Source: JBFONV01 sp040779335
Lineage (GTDB): Bacteria; Pseudomonadota; Gammaproteobacteria; Enterobacterales; Alteromonadaceae
Direction of reading: 5' to 3'
Length of the DNA: 64,000 nucleotides
Assembly (NCBI GenBank): GCA_040779335.1
Contig: JBFONV010000001.1
Coordinates: 372,001 to 436,000, forward strand
Shown: positions 8,059-15,246 of the stretch, in pieces
Position numbering within the stretch: the first letter of the stretch is position 1
Layout of the letters: the number at the start of each line of letters is the position of its first letter
The notes under the pieces: model-generated
The model's input: the letters and a program-made list of their open reading frames with translations, nothing else
What the model was told of the DNA's origin: nothing
Databases searched by the model: none
Program-made: the position numbers and the translations under genes

Positions 8059-9762
8059 TTACGAACTCGTGACGCGATTGACTTCTTCTAAGCTGGTTAC
8101 ACCGTTCATCGCTTTAATCAACCCTGATTGTCGTAAGTTGTTATAGCCTTCTTTTTGGCATTGAGTCGCAATATCTAAAGAATTACCACCTTCCATGATA
8201 ATGCTGGCGACTTTTTCACCAATACGTATCACTTCATAAATACCGACTCGGCCTTTATAGCCACCAGTACATTGTTCACATCCAACGGCTTTAAATAATT
8301 TTACGTTTGGAACTTGTTCAGGCTGAAAGCCTTGTTTTAAAAGTTCTTCGTTAGGAATATGTTCCTCAGTTTTACATTGCATACATAGCCGGCGAGCAAG
8401 GCGTTGGGCAATAATAATACTGACTGAGCTAGCAACGTTATAAGACGGAACTCCCATATTTAGTAGCCGGGTCAAGGTTTCTGCAGCGGAGTTAGTATGT
8501 AAGGTGGATAACACCAAATGCCCGGTTTGCGCTGCCTTTATCGCTATTTCCGCGGTTTCTAAATCACGAATTTCACCAACCATGACAATGTCAGGATCTT
8601 GACGTAAAAAAGAGCGCAATGCGCTGGGAAAGGTCAGTCCTGCTTTAGTATTAATTTGTACCTGATTAATACCTTCAAGGTTAATCTCTACCGGATCTTC
8701 TGCGGTAGAAATATTACGCTCAGTGGTATTAAGAATATTTAAGCCGGTATAGAGAGATACCGTTTTACCTGAACCAGTTGGTCCGGTAACTAGTATCATC
8801 CCTTGAGGTCGCGCTAATGCTTCTAAATAAATAGCTTTTTGTTCCGGTTCATAACCTAACATTTCGATGCCGAGCATAGCACTGGAAGAATCTAGAATAC
8901 GCATAACTACTTTTTCGCCCCACATGGTGGGTAGGGTGCTGACACGAAAATCAATTGATTTTTTCCGAGACAGTGCTAACTTTATCCGACCATCTTGAGG
9001 CACCCGGCGCTCAGCAATATCGAGCTTTGACATCACTTTTAAACGTGCAGTCATACGAGAGGCCAGAGAAATTGGCGGTTTTGCTATTTCGGTTAATATG
9101 CCATCGATACGAAAGCGAATACGGAAAGTTTTTTCATAGGGCTCAAAGTGTAAGTCTGACGCGCCTTTTTTAATAGCATCGAGCAATATCTTGTTAATAT
9201 AAACAACGATAGGTGCATCTTCTTTTTCACCAGTTACCGGTTCATCATCGCTGCGTTCTTCTTGAACATCGATGCCAGCGAGTTCTTCATTGTCTATATC
9301 GGTAATATCAAGGGCGTCATTTTCCTCTTCTAAGACTTTTTCAATGCATTCTTGTAAACTTTGTTCATCTGCCAGTACTAATTCGGTGCTAAAACCGGTA
9401 TTAAACTGGATCTCTTCTAATGCATCTAAGTTAGTAGGGTCCGACATAGCGACAAATAGTACTTTTCCGCGCAGGAATAGTGGCAGTGCATTATGTTTAC
9501 GGATCAGTTTTTCATTACGTATGCCATCAGGAACCAGCGAGGTATCAAAGGACTTAAGATCAATATGGGGGTAACCAAAACTGCGTGATAATATGCTGGC
9601 AATATTCTCGGCGTTAAAGTGTTTATCTTCAACCAGATAACGAACAATGGGTTTTTTTTGCGAAATAAACCCCGAGCTGATTTCATCAACCATTTCACTG
9701 GGCACTAAATTATGTTTAGATAGCGCGGAAAGTAAACTAGATTGTTGATGCAGTCCTTTCAT
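8059..9762 (-). CDS. pilB: type IV pilus assembly ATPase PilB
   Basis: Hexameric cytoplasmic ATPase that powers pilus extension. It has 567 residues. An N-terminal MshEN/T2SSE-N domain covers about residues 30-145, then an acidic linker (EEENDALDITDIDNEE), then the ATPase. Walker A is at 327-334 (GPTGSGKT), and the Asp-box/Walker B (DPDIVMVGEIRDLETAEIA) and His-box (GHLVLSTLHTN) are intact. A C-terminal four-cysteine zinc site is visible (CMQC and CEQC). pilA lies upstream in the same direction but is insulated by a terminator. Confidence 0.98.
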   Translation of the reverse strand: MKGLHQQSSLLSALSKHNLVPSEMVDEISSGFISQKKPIVRYLVEDKHFNAENIASILSRSFGYPHIDLKSFDTSLVPDGIRNEKLIRKHNALPLFLRGKVLFVAMSDPTNLDALEEIQFNTGFSTELVLADEQSLQECIEKVLEEENDALDITDIDNEELAGIDVQEERSDDEPVTGEKEDAPIVVYINKILLDAIKKGASDLHFEPYEKTFRIRFRIDGILTEIAKPPISLASRMTARLKVMSKLDIAERRVPQDGRIKLALSRKKSIDFRVSTLPTMWGEKVVMRILDSSSAMLGIEMLGYEPEQKAIYLEALARPQGMILVTGPTGSGKTVSLYTGLNILNTTERNISTAEDPVEINLEGINQVQINTKAGLTFPSALRSFLRQDPDIVMVGEIRDLETAEIAIKAAQTGHLVLSTLHTNSAAETLTRLLNMGVPSYNVASSVSIIIAQRLARRLCMQCKTEEHIPNEELLKQGFQPEQVPNVKLFKAVGCEQCTGGYKGRVGIYEVIRIGEKVASIIMEGGNSLDIATQCQKEGYNNLRQSGLIKAMNGVTSLEEVNRVTSS

Positions 9763-9872
9763 TAGATATTGAATTTTCTCAAATAGTTACTCTTTAAATG
9801 AGTGTAGCGTATTTTTATCAAAGGCAAAACAAAAACCTTGCTTGCAGTAAAATAGAACATGATGGTTAAATC

Positions 9873-9898
9873 AAAAAAGCTCCCTTAGGAGCTTTTTT
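9873..9898 (-). terminator. terminator between pilA and pilB
   Basis: Symmetric hairpin with AAAAAAGCTCC (9873-9883) and GGAGCTTTTTT (9888-9898) around a CTTA loop. On the minus strand the stem is followed by T residues, so pilA can be expressed at a higher level than pilBCD. The structure could work in both directions. Confidence 0.85.
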
Positions 9899-9920
9899 AC
9901 AAAGTAAATATTGTTTCAGA

Positions 9921-10355
9921 TTAACAAAGTGTTGGATCTGAACAGGTTTGTACCCAAGTCACTTGACCATTAGCAAATGTAGGGGTCATAGTTTGTGTTT
10001 CCCCCGCTAAACCGTCAGTTGAAACAGCAGTAGATAGAATTACACCATCAGTTGTTGCCACACTAGCAACTAAACCAGCACCAACAGGCGCGCTAATAGA
10101 CCAACCTTTACCTGCCGCACCATCAGTACAACCAGTCACAGTGCCTAAATCTAGCGCACAAAGTTCAACTTGGGTTTTTAGTGATGAAGCTGACATAACA
10201 ACTTCAGAGAACTTTGATTTTTTGATATAGGTTTGATACGCGGGTAACGCAACCGAGGCCAAAATACCGATAATCGCAACAACGATCATCAATTCAATTA
10301 AGGTAAAACCTTTGTTAGATTTTGCAGTTGCTAAGTTTTGTAATGTCTTTTTCAT
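9921..10355 (-). CDS. pilA: type IV major pilin-like prepilin PilA
   Basis: Prepilin of 144 residues. The leader MKKTLQNLATAKSNKG is followed by the methylated-Phe motif FTLIELMIVVAIIGILASVA, so PilD should cut after G16, leaving F17 at the N-terminus and the expected E5 of mature pilin. I start at 10355 rather than at an upstream in-frame codon because the longer form would put about 20 residues before the leader; GGAA precedes the ATG. A C-terminal pair of cysteines (CSDPTLC) fits a D-region disulfide, and two more cysteines lie mid-protein. The composition (Gly/Ala/Thr rich) suits a surface pilin. It is monocistronic between a terminator and a possible sigma-54 promoter. Confidence 0.95.
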   Translation of the reverse strand: MKKTLQNLATAKSNKGFTLIELMIVVAIIGILASVALPAYQTYIKKSKFSEVVMSASSLKTQVELCALDLGTVTGCTDGAAGKGWSISAPVGAGLVASVATTDGVILSTAVSTDGLAGETQTMTPTFANGQVTWVQTCSDPTLC

Positions 10356-10399
10356 AGTAAAAATTCCATATGTTTTTTTACGGGGGCTGAATTCATACT

Positions 10400-10413
10400 G
10401 CGACAAAAATTCC
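10400..10413 (-). promoter_or_regulatory. possible sigma-54 (-24/-12) promoter for pilA
   Basis: On the minus strand TTGGAATTTTTGTCGCA contains GG and GC elements separated by exactly 10 bases, the sigma-54 spacing. The GC dinucleotide pairs with bases 10400-10401 and the GG with 10412-10413. The predicted start near 10388 would leave a leader of about 33 bases. pilA is sigma-54/PilR-dependent in Pseudomonas and relatives. The match outside GG/GC is weak, so this is only suggestive. Confidence 0.4.
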
Positions 10414-10883
10414 AAAATGTAAAATATTGTTGCGATTTTTTTTATAAATTTGCCTAAAAAATTGATTATTGGTCATTTATTAACAAATTCGTAACCCAAG
10501 CTTAATCTAATAGCACAAAAAATAAACAAATTTAACATTTGTATTTGGGCTTATATATTGGGATTTAAATAATCACGTGGTTTGTAGTCTTCATTGTGGC
10601 AGTAAAGACAAAACTAGAGCGATGAAGTAGGTACAAAACATACAGTAAAGTTAGTCAGCACTGAGTGTATGTTCGTCAGTTTTGAACTTAGCTTCTTTTC
10701 TTGGCTTCTTAATAAGAAATACTTACTTAACAATAATTCTTAGTCACTACGTCAATTGTGAAAACAAAATAACGTGGTGCCATATTCAGTATCACTACCA
10801 ATATGCATTACATCAACACGTCAGCATATTTCATCAGGCACTGGCTTAAGTTAGCGCCCGATATTATTTAGCGGGCGCTAACA
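10414..10883. other. gene-free region between pilA and nadC
   Basis: About 470 AT-rich bases without a convincing reading frame. The left part probably holds upstream activating sequence for pilA. The right end holds the nadC hairpin described separately. No tRNA-like or repeat structure was recognised. Confidence 0.6.
10850..10882 (-). terminator. hairpin after nadC
   Basis: Perfect 11-bp arms GTTAGCGCCCG (10850-10860) and CGGGCGCTAAC (10872-10882), extended by CTTAA/TTAAG just outside. It begins one base after the nadC stop codon. It lacks a clean T run on the minus strand, so it may act as an mRNA-stabilising or weak termination structure. Confidence 0.6.
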
Positions 10884-11789
10884 TTAAGAAAAGCGCATCG
10901 ACAAATCGATAGCGTGTACATGCTTGGTTAAGGCACCCGAAGAAATAAAATCAACGCCCGCTTTAGTGTATTCTTGCAAGGTTGCTAGGGTCATGTTACC
11001 TGAAACTTCAAGTTTAGTCTTGCCTTGGGTTTTTTCTTCGGTAAGTTGAACGGCTTGTTCTATCATCTCAGTGGTAAAGTTATCCAGCATAATAATATCG
11101 GCACCAGCTGTTAATGCTTGATTGAGTTCACTTATACTTTCCACTTCTACTTCCACTTTTTTATTCGGGTGGTTTTGCCGCGCTGTTTGCACGGCTTTAT
11201 CGATGCCGCCGCAGGCTGCAATATGATTTTCTTTAATTAAAAAGGCATCAAATAAGCCAATTCTGTGGTTAACTCCGCCGCCACATTTTACCGCGTATTT
11301 TTGCGCGCTGCGCAGTCCTGGTAAAGTTTTACGGGTATCGAGCAATTTAGTTTTGCTGCCTGCTAATTCTTTTACATATTGACTGGTTAATGTCGCAGTG
11401 CCTGATAATGTTTGTAAAAAATTAAGTGCGGCACGTTCGCCCGTTAATAAAATACGAGCATTGCCGGAAAGTTCAAACAGGGTCGTATTTGCTTTTGCCA
11501 TTTGACCATCTGCGACAAACCAAGTGATTTTGGTGTTACTACCATTGCCAAACAAAGGGCTAGCATCAAGCTGTCTAAATACTTCGTTGACCCATTCAAC
11601 ACCACAAACAATACAATCTTCACGGTTGATCACCGTGGCAACAGCATTAGTATTTGCTGGAATTAATTCTGCAGTGATGTCTTTACCTATAGCTTCTGTG
11701 GCTGTTGAATGGATATCTCCACCTAAATCTTCTTGCAACGCCCAGGCAACGGTTTGTTTAATATCGTGTATTAATGAAGTTGATAGCAT
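10884..11789 (-). CDS. nadC: nicotinate-nucleotide pyrophosphorylase (carboxylating) NadC
   Basis: Quinolinate phosphoribosyltransferase; converts quinolinate and PRPP to nicotinate mononucleotide, CO2 and PPi in de novo NAD synthesis. It has 301 residues, full length. Family signatures include LQTLSGTAT, DTRKTLPGLR, KYAVKCGGGVNHRIGL and the C-terminal EVSGNMTLATL...GVDFISSGALTKH. It is separated by one base from the upstream retropepsin gene, so the two form an operon. In E. coli nadC is also next to ampD, but without the protease gene. Confidence 0.97.
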   Translation of the reverse strand: MLSTSLIHDIKQTVAWALQEDLGGDIHSTATEAIGKDITAELIPANTNAVATVINREDCIVCGVEWVNEVFRQLDASPLFGNGSNTKITWFVADGQMAKANTTLFELSGNARILLTGERAALNFLQTLSGTATLTSQYVKELAGSKTKLLDTRKTLPGLRSAQKYAVKCGGGVNHRIGLFDAFLIKENHIAACGGIDKAVQTARQNHPNKKVEVEVESISELNQALTAGADIIMLDNFTTEMIEQAVQLTEEKTQGKTKLEVSGNMTLATLQEYTKAGVDFISSGALTKHVHAIDLSMRFS

Positions 11790-11790
11790 A

Positions 11791-12312
11791 TTAGTTTCGT
11801 TCTCGTAAAATTAGTTGTTTGCCTGTTTGACTAAATTCCACTCTTTTTAAGGCGCTCATACCTAAGAGTATTTCATCACTTTGCATTGCAGGATTTATAT
11901 GTGCGGCGACATTATATAGAAAAATATTGCCGATTTGCAGTTGTTCTAACTTAGTTTGATATACAGTTACGGTGCCGTTCGCGGTTTGTACTCTATAATC
12001 AATGCCGCGGGGAAGGTTGAGTTGTTGCGCAATGTGCCCGGGAATCGATACCTGTGTTGCGCCGGTGTCGAGCAAAAATGTTACCGACAGCTCGTTAATC
12101 ATGCCCTGAGTCACGTAATGGCCATGCCTGTTTTGTTCTAGACGAACTTCGGCCTGACCTGATTGATTTAAGTAAACTTCTGGATTAGTGTTCGGATTCC
12201 ATTGTTTGTCTAACAAGTCTTGAAAGAAGAAGGTCACTAAACCGATGGCAAGTAGCCAGGCTATCCAGACAAAGTATTTACCCATTTTGTTTGTTACGTC
12301 ATCTTCAGTCAT
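11791..12312 (-). CDS. membrane-anchored retropepsin-like aspartic protease (clan AA, TIGR02281 type)
   Basis: 173 residues. One N-terminal membrane segment (about residues 12-30) is followed by a single-domain retropepsin fold with the active-site motif FLLDTGATQVSIP (D82-T83-G84) and the C-terminal ILLGMSALKRVEF psi-loop-like motif. Such proteases work as dimers; the domain after the N-terminal anchor should face the periplasm. The bacterial family is largely uncharacterised, so the substrate is unknown. The gene is upstream of nadC by one base and divergent from ampD, with a gap of only 23 bases. Confidence 0.85.
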   Translation of the reverse strand: MTEDDVTNKMGKYFVWIAWLLAIGLVTFFFQDLLDKQWNPNTNPEVYLNQSGQAEVRLEQNRHGHYVTQGMINELSVTFLLDTGATQVSIPGHIAQQLNLPRGIDYRVQTANGTVTVYQTKLEQLQIGNIFLYNVAAHINPAMQSDEILLGMSALKRVEFSQTGKQLILRERN

Positions 12313-12335
12313 AATGTCCGTTAATATCTTGGTAA

Positions 12336-12908
12336 ATGAGTGGTTATTGTATGCCGCATTGGCAGATAAAAAAAGGTTGGTTAACCAATGTTGAGCATCA
12401 AAAGTCTCCGCATTTTCAGTGTCGTGAAAAAAATGACGATGTAGAGTTATTGGTGATCCACAATATTTCGTTACCGCCGGGAAAGTTTGGCGGGCCGTAT
12501 ATCACTGATTTGTTTATGGGCGTACTTGATGCCGATGCCGATCCATACTTTGAAGATATCCATCAATTAAAGGTGTCGGCACATTGTTTAATTCGCCGTG
12601 ACGGTAAGATAATACAATATGTGTCATTTGAAGACCGTGCGTGGCATGCTGGTGTTTCATGTTATTTAGATAAAGAAAAATGCAATGACTTTTCTATCGG
12701 AATAGAACTGGAAGGCACGGATAATATTCCTTATACTAGCGAACAATATCAGCAACTTGCTGATTTAACTTTATTGTTAAGACAGGTTTATCCTATTATT
12801 GGGGATAATATTGTCGGCCATTGCGATATTGCTCCAGGTAGAAAAACCGATCCTGGAGAATCCTTTGATTGGCAAAAATATAATCTGCTATTAAATCAGC
12901 AACGCTAG
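12336..12908 (+). CDS. ampD: 1,6-anhydro-N-acetylmuramyl-L-alanine amidase AmpD
   Basis: Cytoplasmic zinc amidase that removes the stem peptide from anhydromuropeptides in cell-wall recycling; its loss induces AmpC in bacteria that have AmpR. It has 190 residues. Zinc ligands are H42 (VIHNISLPPG), H162 (GHCDIAPGRK) and D172 (KTDPGESFDW). The start may instead be the ATG at 12351, which would give MPHWQIKKGW and better match the family N-terminus. ampE follows 82 bases downstream, as in E. coli. Confidence 0.96.
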   Translation: MSGYCMPHWQIKKGWLTNVEHQKSPHFQCREKNDDVELLVIHNISLPPGKFGGPYITDLFMGVLDADADPYFEDIHQLKVSAHCLIRRDGKIIQYVSFEDRAWHAGVSCYLDKEKCNDFSIGIELEGTDNIPYTSEQYQQLADLTLLLRQVYPIIGDNIVGHCDIAPGRKTDPGESFDWQKYNLLLNQQR

Positions 12909-12990
12909 TGTGTTGCGTGTATGTTCTAAATAGTAAACTTAACAAATCTGCTGTTGCTGTTGTTGATATTGTATTTGATTAGGAAAAAAC

Positions 12991-13860
12991 ATGAGTTTAA
13001 TTAGTTTATTGATTGCATTAACCGCACAACGGCACTTGTCGTCATCTAAGTGGCAGTTCAATACTTATTATACTCAATACCTGAGCTTTTTTTCAAAGCA
13101 CAGTAAATTGGGGGAGCTATGGCAAAACCCCATGGCAATCGCTGCCTTTGTTACTATTCCTGTGCTTATTGCTTATCTGCTATTAAATTGGGTGGATGAT
13201 AGTGTATTACACCTAATATTATCGACACTATTATTGATCATAAGTTTTGGTTGTATAAAAACTCGGGATACCTATAAAAATTACCTCCTTGCTGCTTATC
13301 GGGGCGAAACCACTACCTGTGAGTTGTTTCACCAACAACTGCAGCAAGATAAAAACTTGCCGCAAATGGGATTTGGGCAAACGCTGGTTTGGTTGAATTA
13401 CCGCTATTTTATCGCGGTGATGATATTTTTTGTATTATTCGGCGCGCCAGGGGCGTTATTGTACCGATTGATGATCACTGTCTCAGAACAACCTCAGCAT
13501 AGTAAGGATATCAGCGGTGAAGAGAATACCTTAGTAGATCCAAACGAACATTTGGCAGTAGCGTTTGCCAACAAAATATTATTTTGGCTTGATTGGTTGC
13601 CAGTGAGATTAGTGGCGTTTGGCTACATGCTGGTTGGACATTTTTCCAAAGCGTTGCCGACATGGTTAGAAAATATTTTTGATATTAACTCGCAAGCACA
13701 TAATGTACTGATCAATGTTGCAGAAAAATCAGAAGATTTTATGGTCGATGCTGATGACTGCACAGCTGAGCCATGTTTACTGGTAAGGTTAGCGAAGCGC
13801 ACCTTATTATTATGCCTAGCCGTTGTCGCTGTGCTTACTTTAACCGGTATTATCATTTAA
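12991..13860 (+). CDS. ampE: AmpE, inner-membrane regulatory signalling protein
   Basis: 289-residue polytopic membrane protein with hydrophobic segments around residues 47-65, 70-86, 145-165 and 268-288. The opening MSLISLLIALTAQRHL and internal AYRGETTTCELFHQQL and LNYRYFIAVMIFFVLFGAPGALLYRL match AmpE. Its biochemical role is poorly known; it is usually paired with ampD in muropeptide recycling and beta-lactam response. The SD sequence AGGAAAA precedes the ATG. It ends the ampDE pair before the pdhR promoter region. Confidence 0.93.
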   Translation: MSLISLLIALTAQRHLSSSKWQFNTYYTQYLSFFSKHSKLGELWQNPMAIAAFVTIPVLIAYLLLNWVDDSVLHLILSTLLLIISFGCIKTRDTYKNYLLAAYRGETTTCELFHQQLQQDKNLPQMGFGQTLVWLNYRYFIAVMIFFVLFGAPGALLYRLMITVSEQPQHSKDISGEENTLVDPNEHLAVAFANKILFWLDWLPVRLVAFGYMLVGHFSKALPTWLENIFDINSQAHNVLINVAEKSEDFMVDADDCTAEPCLLVRLAKRTLLLCLAVVAVLTLTGIII

Positions 13861-14062
13861 CCCCCCCGTTCAAAGGCTCAAAATATTGTATTTCAGCGTG
13901 ACTTAGCGATAAATGCCGCGTTGGTCTCGCTTGCCTAAATAACCCTTTAAATAAGCATAGTCTTACTTGAGTCGTACCTTGCGCTACGCATTAATAAAAA
14001 GTCAAAATTGATTATCTATTGAGTGGCGTCTTGATAGTTGTGTATTTCTCTAAAATCTTAAT

Positions 14063-14077
14063 ATTGGTATGACCAAT
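14063..14077. promoter_or_regulatory. PdhR operator 1
   Basis: ATTGGTATGACCAAT is a perfect match to the known PdhR box ATTGGTnnnACCAAT, a palindrome with a 3-base spacer. It lies about 250 bases before the pdhR start and implies autoregulation by PdhR with pyruvate as inducer. Confidence 0.85.
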
Positions 14078-14199
14078 ACCAAAATGCAAACATATGTTTT
14101 AAGTTTTAACTCTAAAATTATTATTGGTAAAACTGCTCATCTCAGCTAAAGTAGATTTACAAAATACTTATTTTTTGGTATTTTATTGCGTGTTTTTAC

Positions 14200-14214
14200 A
14201 ATGGTAATACCAAT
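14200..14214. promoter_or_regulatory. PdhR operator 2
   Basis: AATGGTAATACCAAT differs from the PdhR consensus at one base. It lies closer to pdhR, about 115 bases before its ATG, so the two operators are 137 bases apart centre to centre. Confidence 0.7.
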
Positions 14215-14327
14215 TTACCTTTCTTTTTCTGGGTGGTGGTGATGCTTTTGCAGTAATTATTACCGTTAAAGTAACAACACCTTGAACTGAAATTTTTGTT
14301 AGTAGTGAATAATAGAAGTATGGATAA

Positions 14328-15101
14328 ATGACCTACCCAAATATAAAGAAGCCAGTAAAGCAGGCTAAATTATCTGATGTGATATTGGCGCAGTTAGAGT
14401 CAATGATATTGGAAGGTAGTGTTGAACCCGGACAAAAGCTGCCACCAGAAAGGGAGTTGGCGCAACAGTTTGAAGTTTCACGTCCATCTCTAAGGGAAGC
14501 GATTCAAAAATTAGAGGCAAAAGGCCTAGTGGTTAGGCGTCAAGGCGGCGGCACTTTTGTCAGTGAAAATATTTTATCGGGCTTGTCAGATCCCTTGTTT
14601 GAGTTGATGTCAAAAAGTAATGAGTCGCAATTTGACTTATTAGAGTTTCGACATGGGATAGAAGGAATGTCGGCTTATTATGCTGCAATGCGTGGCACTG
14701 AAGCCGACTTTATAGAAATTCAACACAAGCACGACAATATCGGCAATGCCCAATTAGAAAATGATTATCGTCTAGAAGCAACGGCGGTCTTTGAGTTTTA
14801 TTTGGCGGTTTGCGCGGCGTCACATAACACGATCATTTTACATTTAGCGCGCAGTATGTCGTCATTACTAATTGATAACATTGAGCAAAACTTAACAATT
14901 CTCGCAAAACGTCCAGATATTTTTGCCAAAATTGCAGATTATAGAAAACATTTGCTTGATGCCATTATTAGTGGTCAACCCCAAAAGGCATGGGGAGCTA
15001 GCCATAGACATTTGGCCTTTATAGAAGAAGTGCTATTAAAAATGTCACAAGAAAATAGTCGAATGGAGCGTTCAATGCGCAGAATGAAGCGTATTGAATG
15101 A
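14328..15101 (+). CDS. pdhR: pyruvate dehydrogenase complex repressor PdhR (GntR/FadR family)
   Basis: 257 residues. An N-terminal winged helix-turn-helix (about residues 12-75: PPERELAQQFEVSRPSLREAIQKLEAKGLVVRRQGGGTFV) is followed by an all-helical FCD effector domain. In E. coli PdhR represses pdhR-aceEF-lpd and pyruvate releases it. Two consensus-like operators lie upstream of this gene. aceE follows after a 145-base gap with a terminator-like hairpin, which may set the ratio of regulator to enzyme. Confidence 0.96.
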   Translation: MTYPNIKKPVKQAKLSDVILAQLESMILEGSVEPGQKLPPERELAQQFEVSRPSLREAIQKLEAKGLVVRRQGGGTFVSENILSGLSDPLFELMSKSNESQFDLLEFRHGIEGMSAYYAAMRGTEADFIEIQHKHDNIGNAQLENDYRLEATAVFEFYLAVCAASHNTIILHLARSMSSLLIDNIEQNLTILAKRPDIFAKIADYRKHLLDAIISGQPQKAWGASHRHLAFIEEVLLKMSQENSRMERSMRRMKRIE

Positions 15102-15127
15102 TAAGAGTGAGTTCGCTCTTATAAAAA
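15102..15127 (+). terminator. hairpin between pdhR and aceE
   Basis: AAGAGTGA (15103-15110) can pair with TCGCTCTT (15113-15120), with one G-U pair, and is followed by ATAAAAA. It starts directly after the pdhR stop and could be a partial terminator or attenuator within the pdhR-aceEF operon. Confidence 0.55.
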
Positions 15128-15246
15128 TGCTATTAAGGATATCTCAAAATTATTGACTATCTTTAAGCAATAAAAATTAACTTTAGCACTTAACATTAAT
15201 ACACATTTATAAATTTAATTAACTGATCGGAGACTAAATAAACATT

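Larger units (their letters stand above)
13861..14327. other. long leader/promoter region before pdhR
   Basis: 467 bases with no credible gene. The right half holds two PdhR-type operators (listed separately) and a third weaker half-site, ATTGGTAAAACTGCT near 14123. The left half, starting with a C run at 13861, has no recognised function. Confidence 0.7.

Noticed and set aside
10356..10415. Longer PilA starting about 20 residues upstream
   Set aside because: It would bury the prepilin leader and would overlap the predicted promoter region; the MKKTL start is typical.
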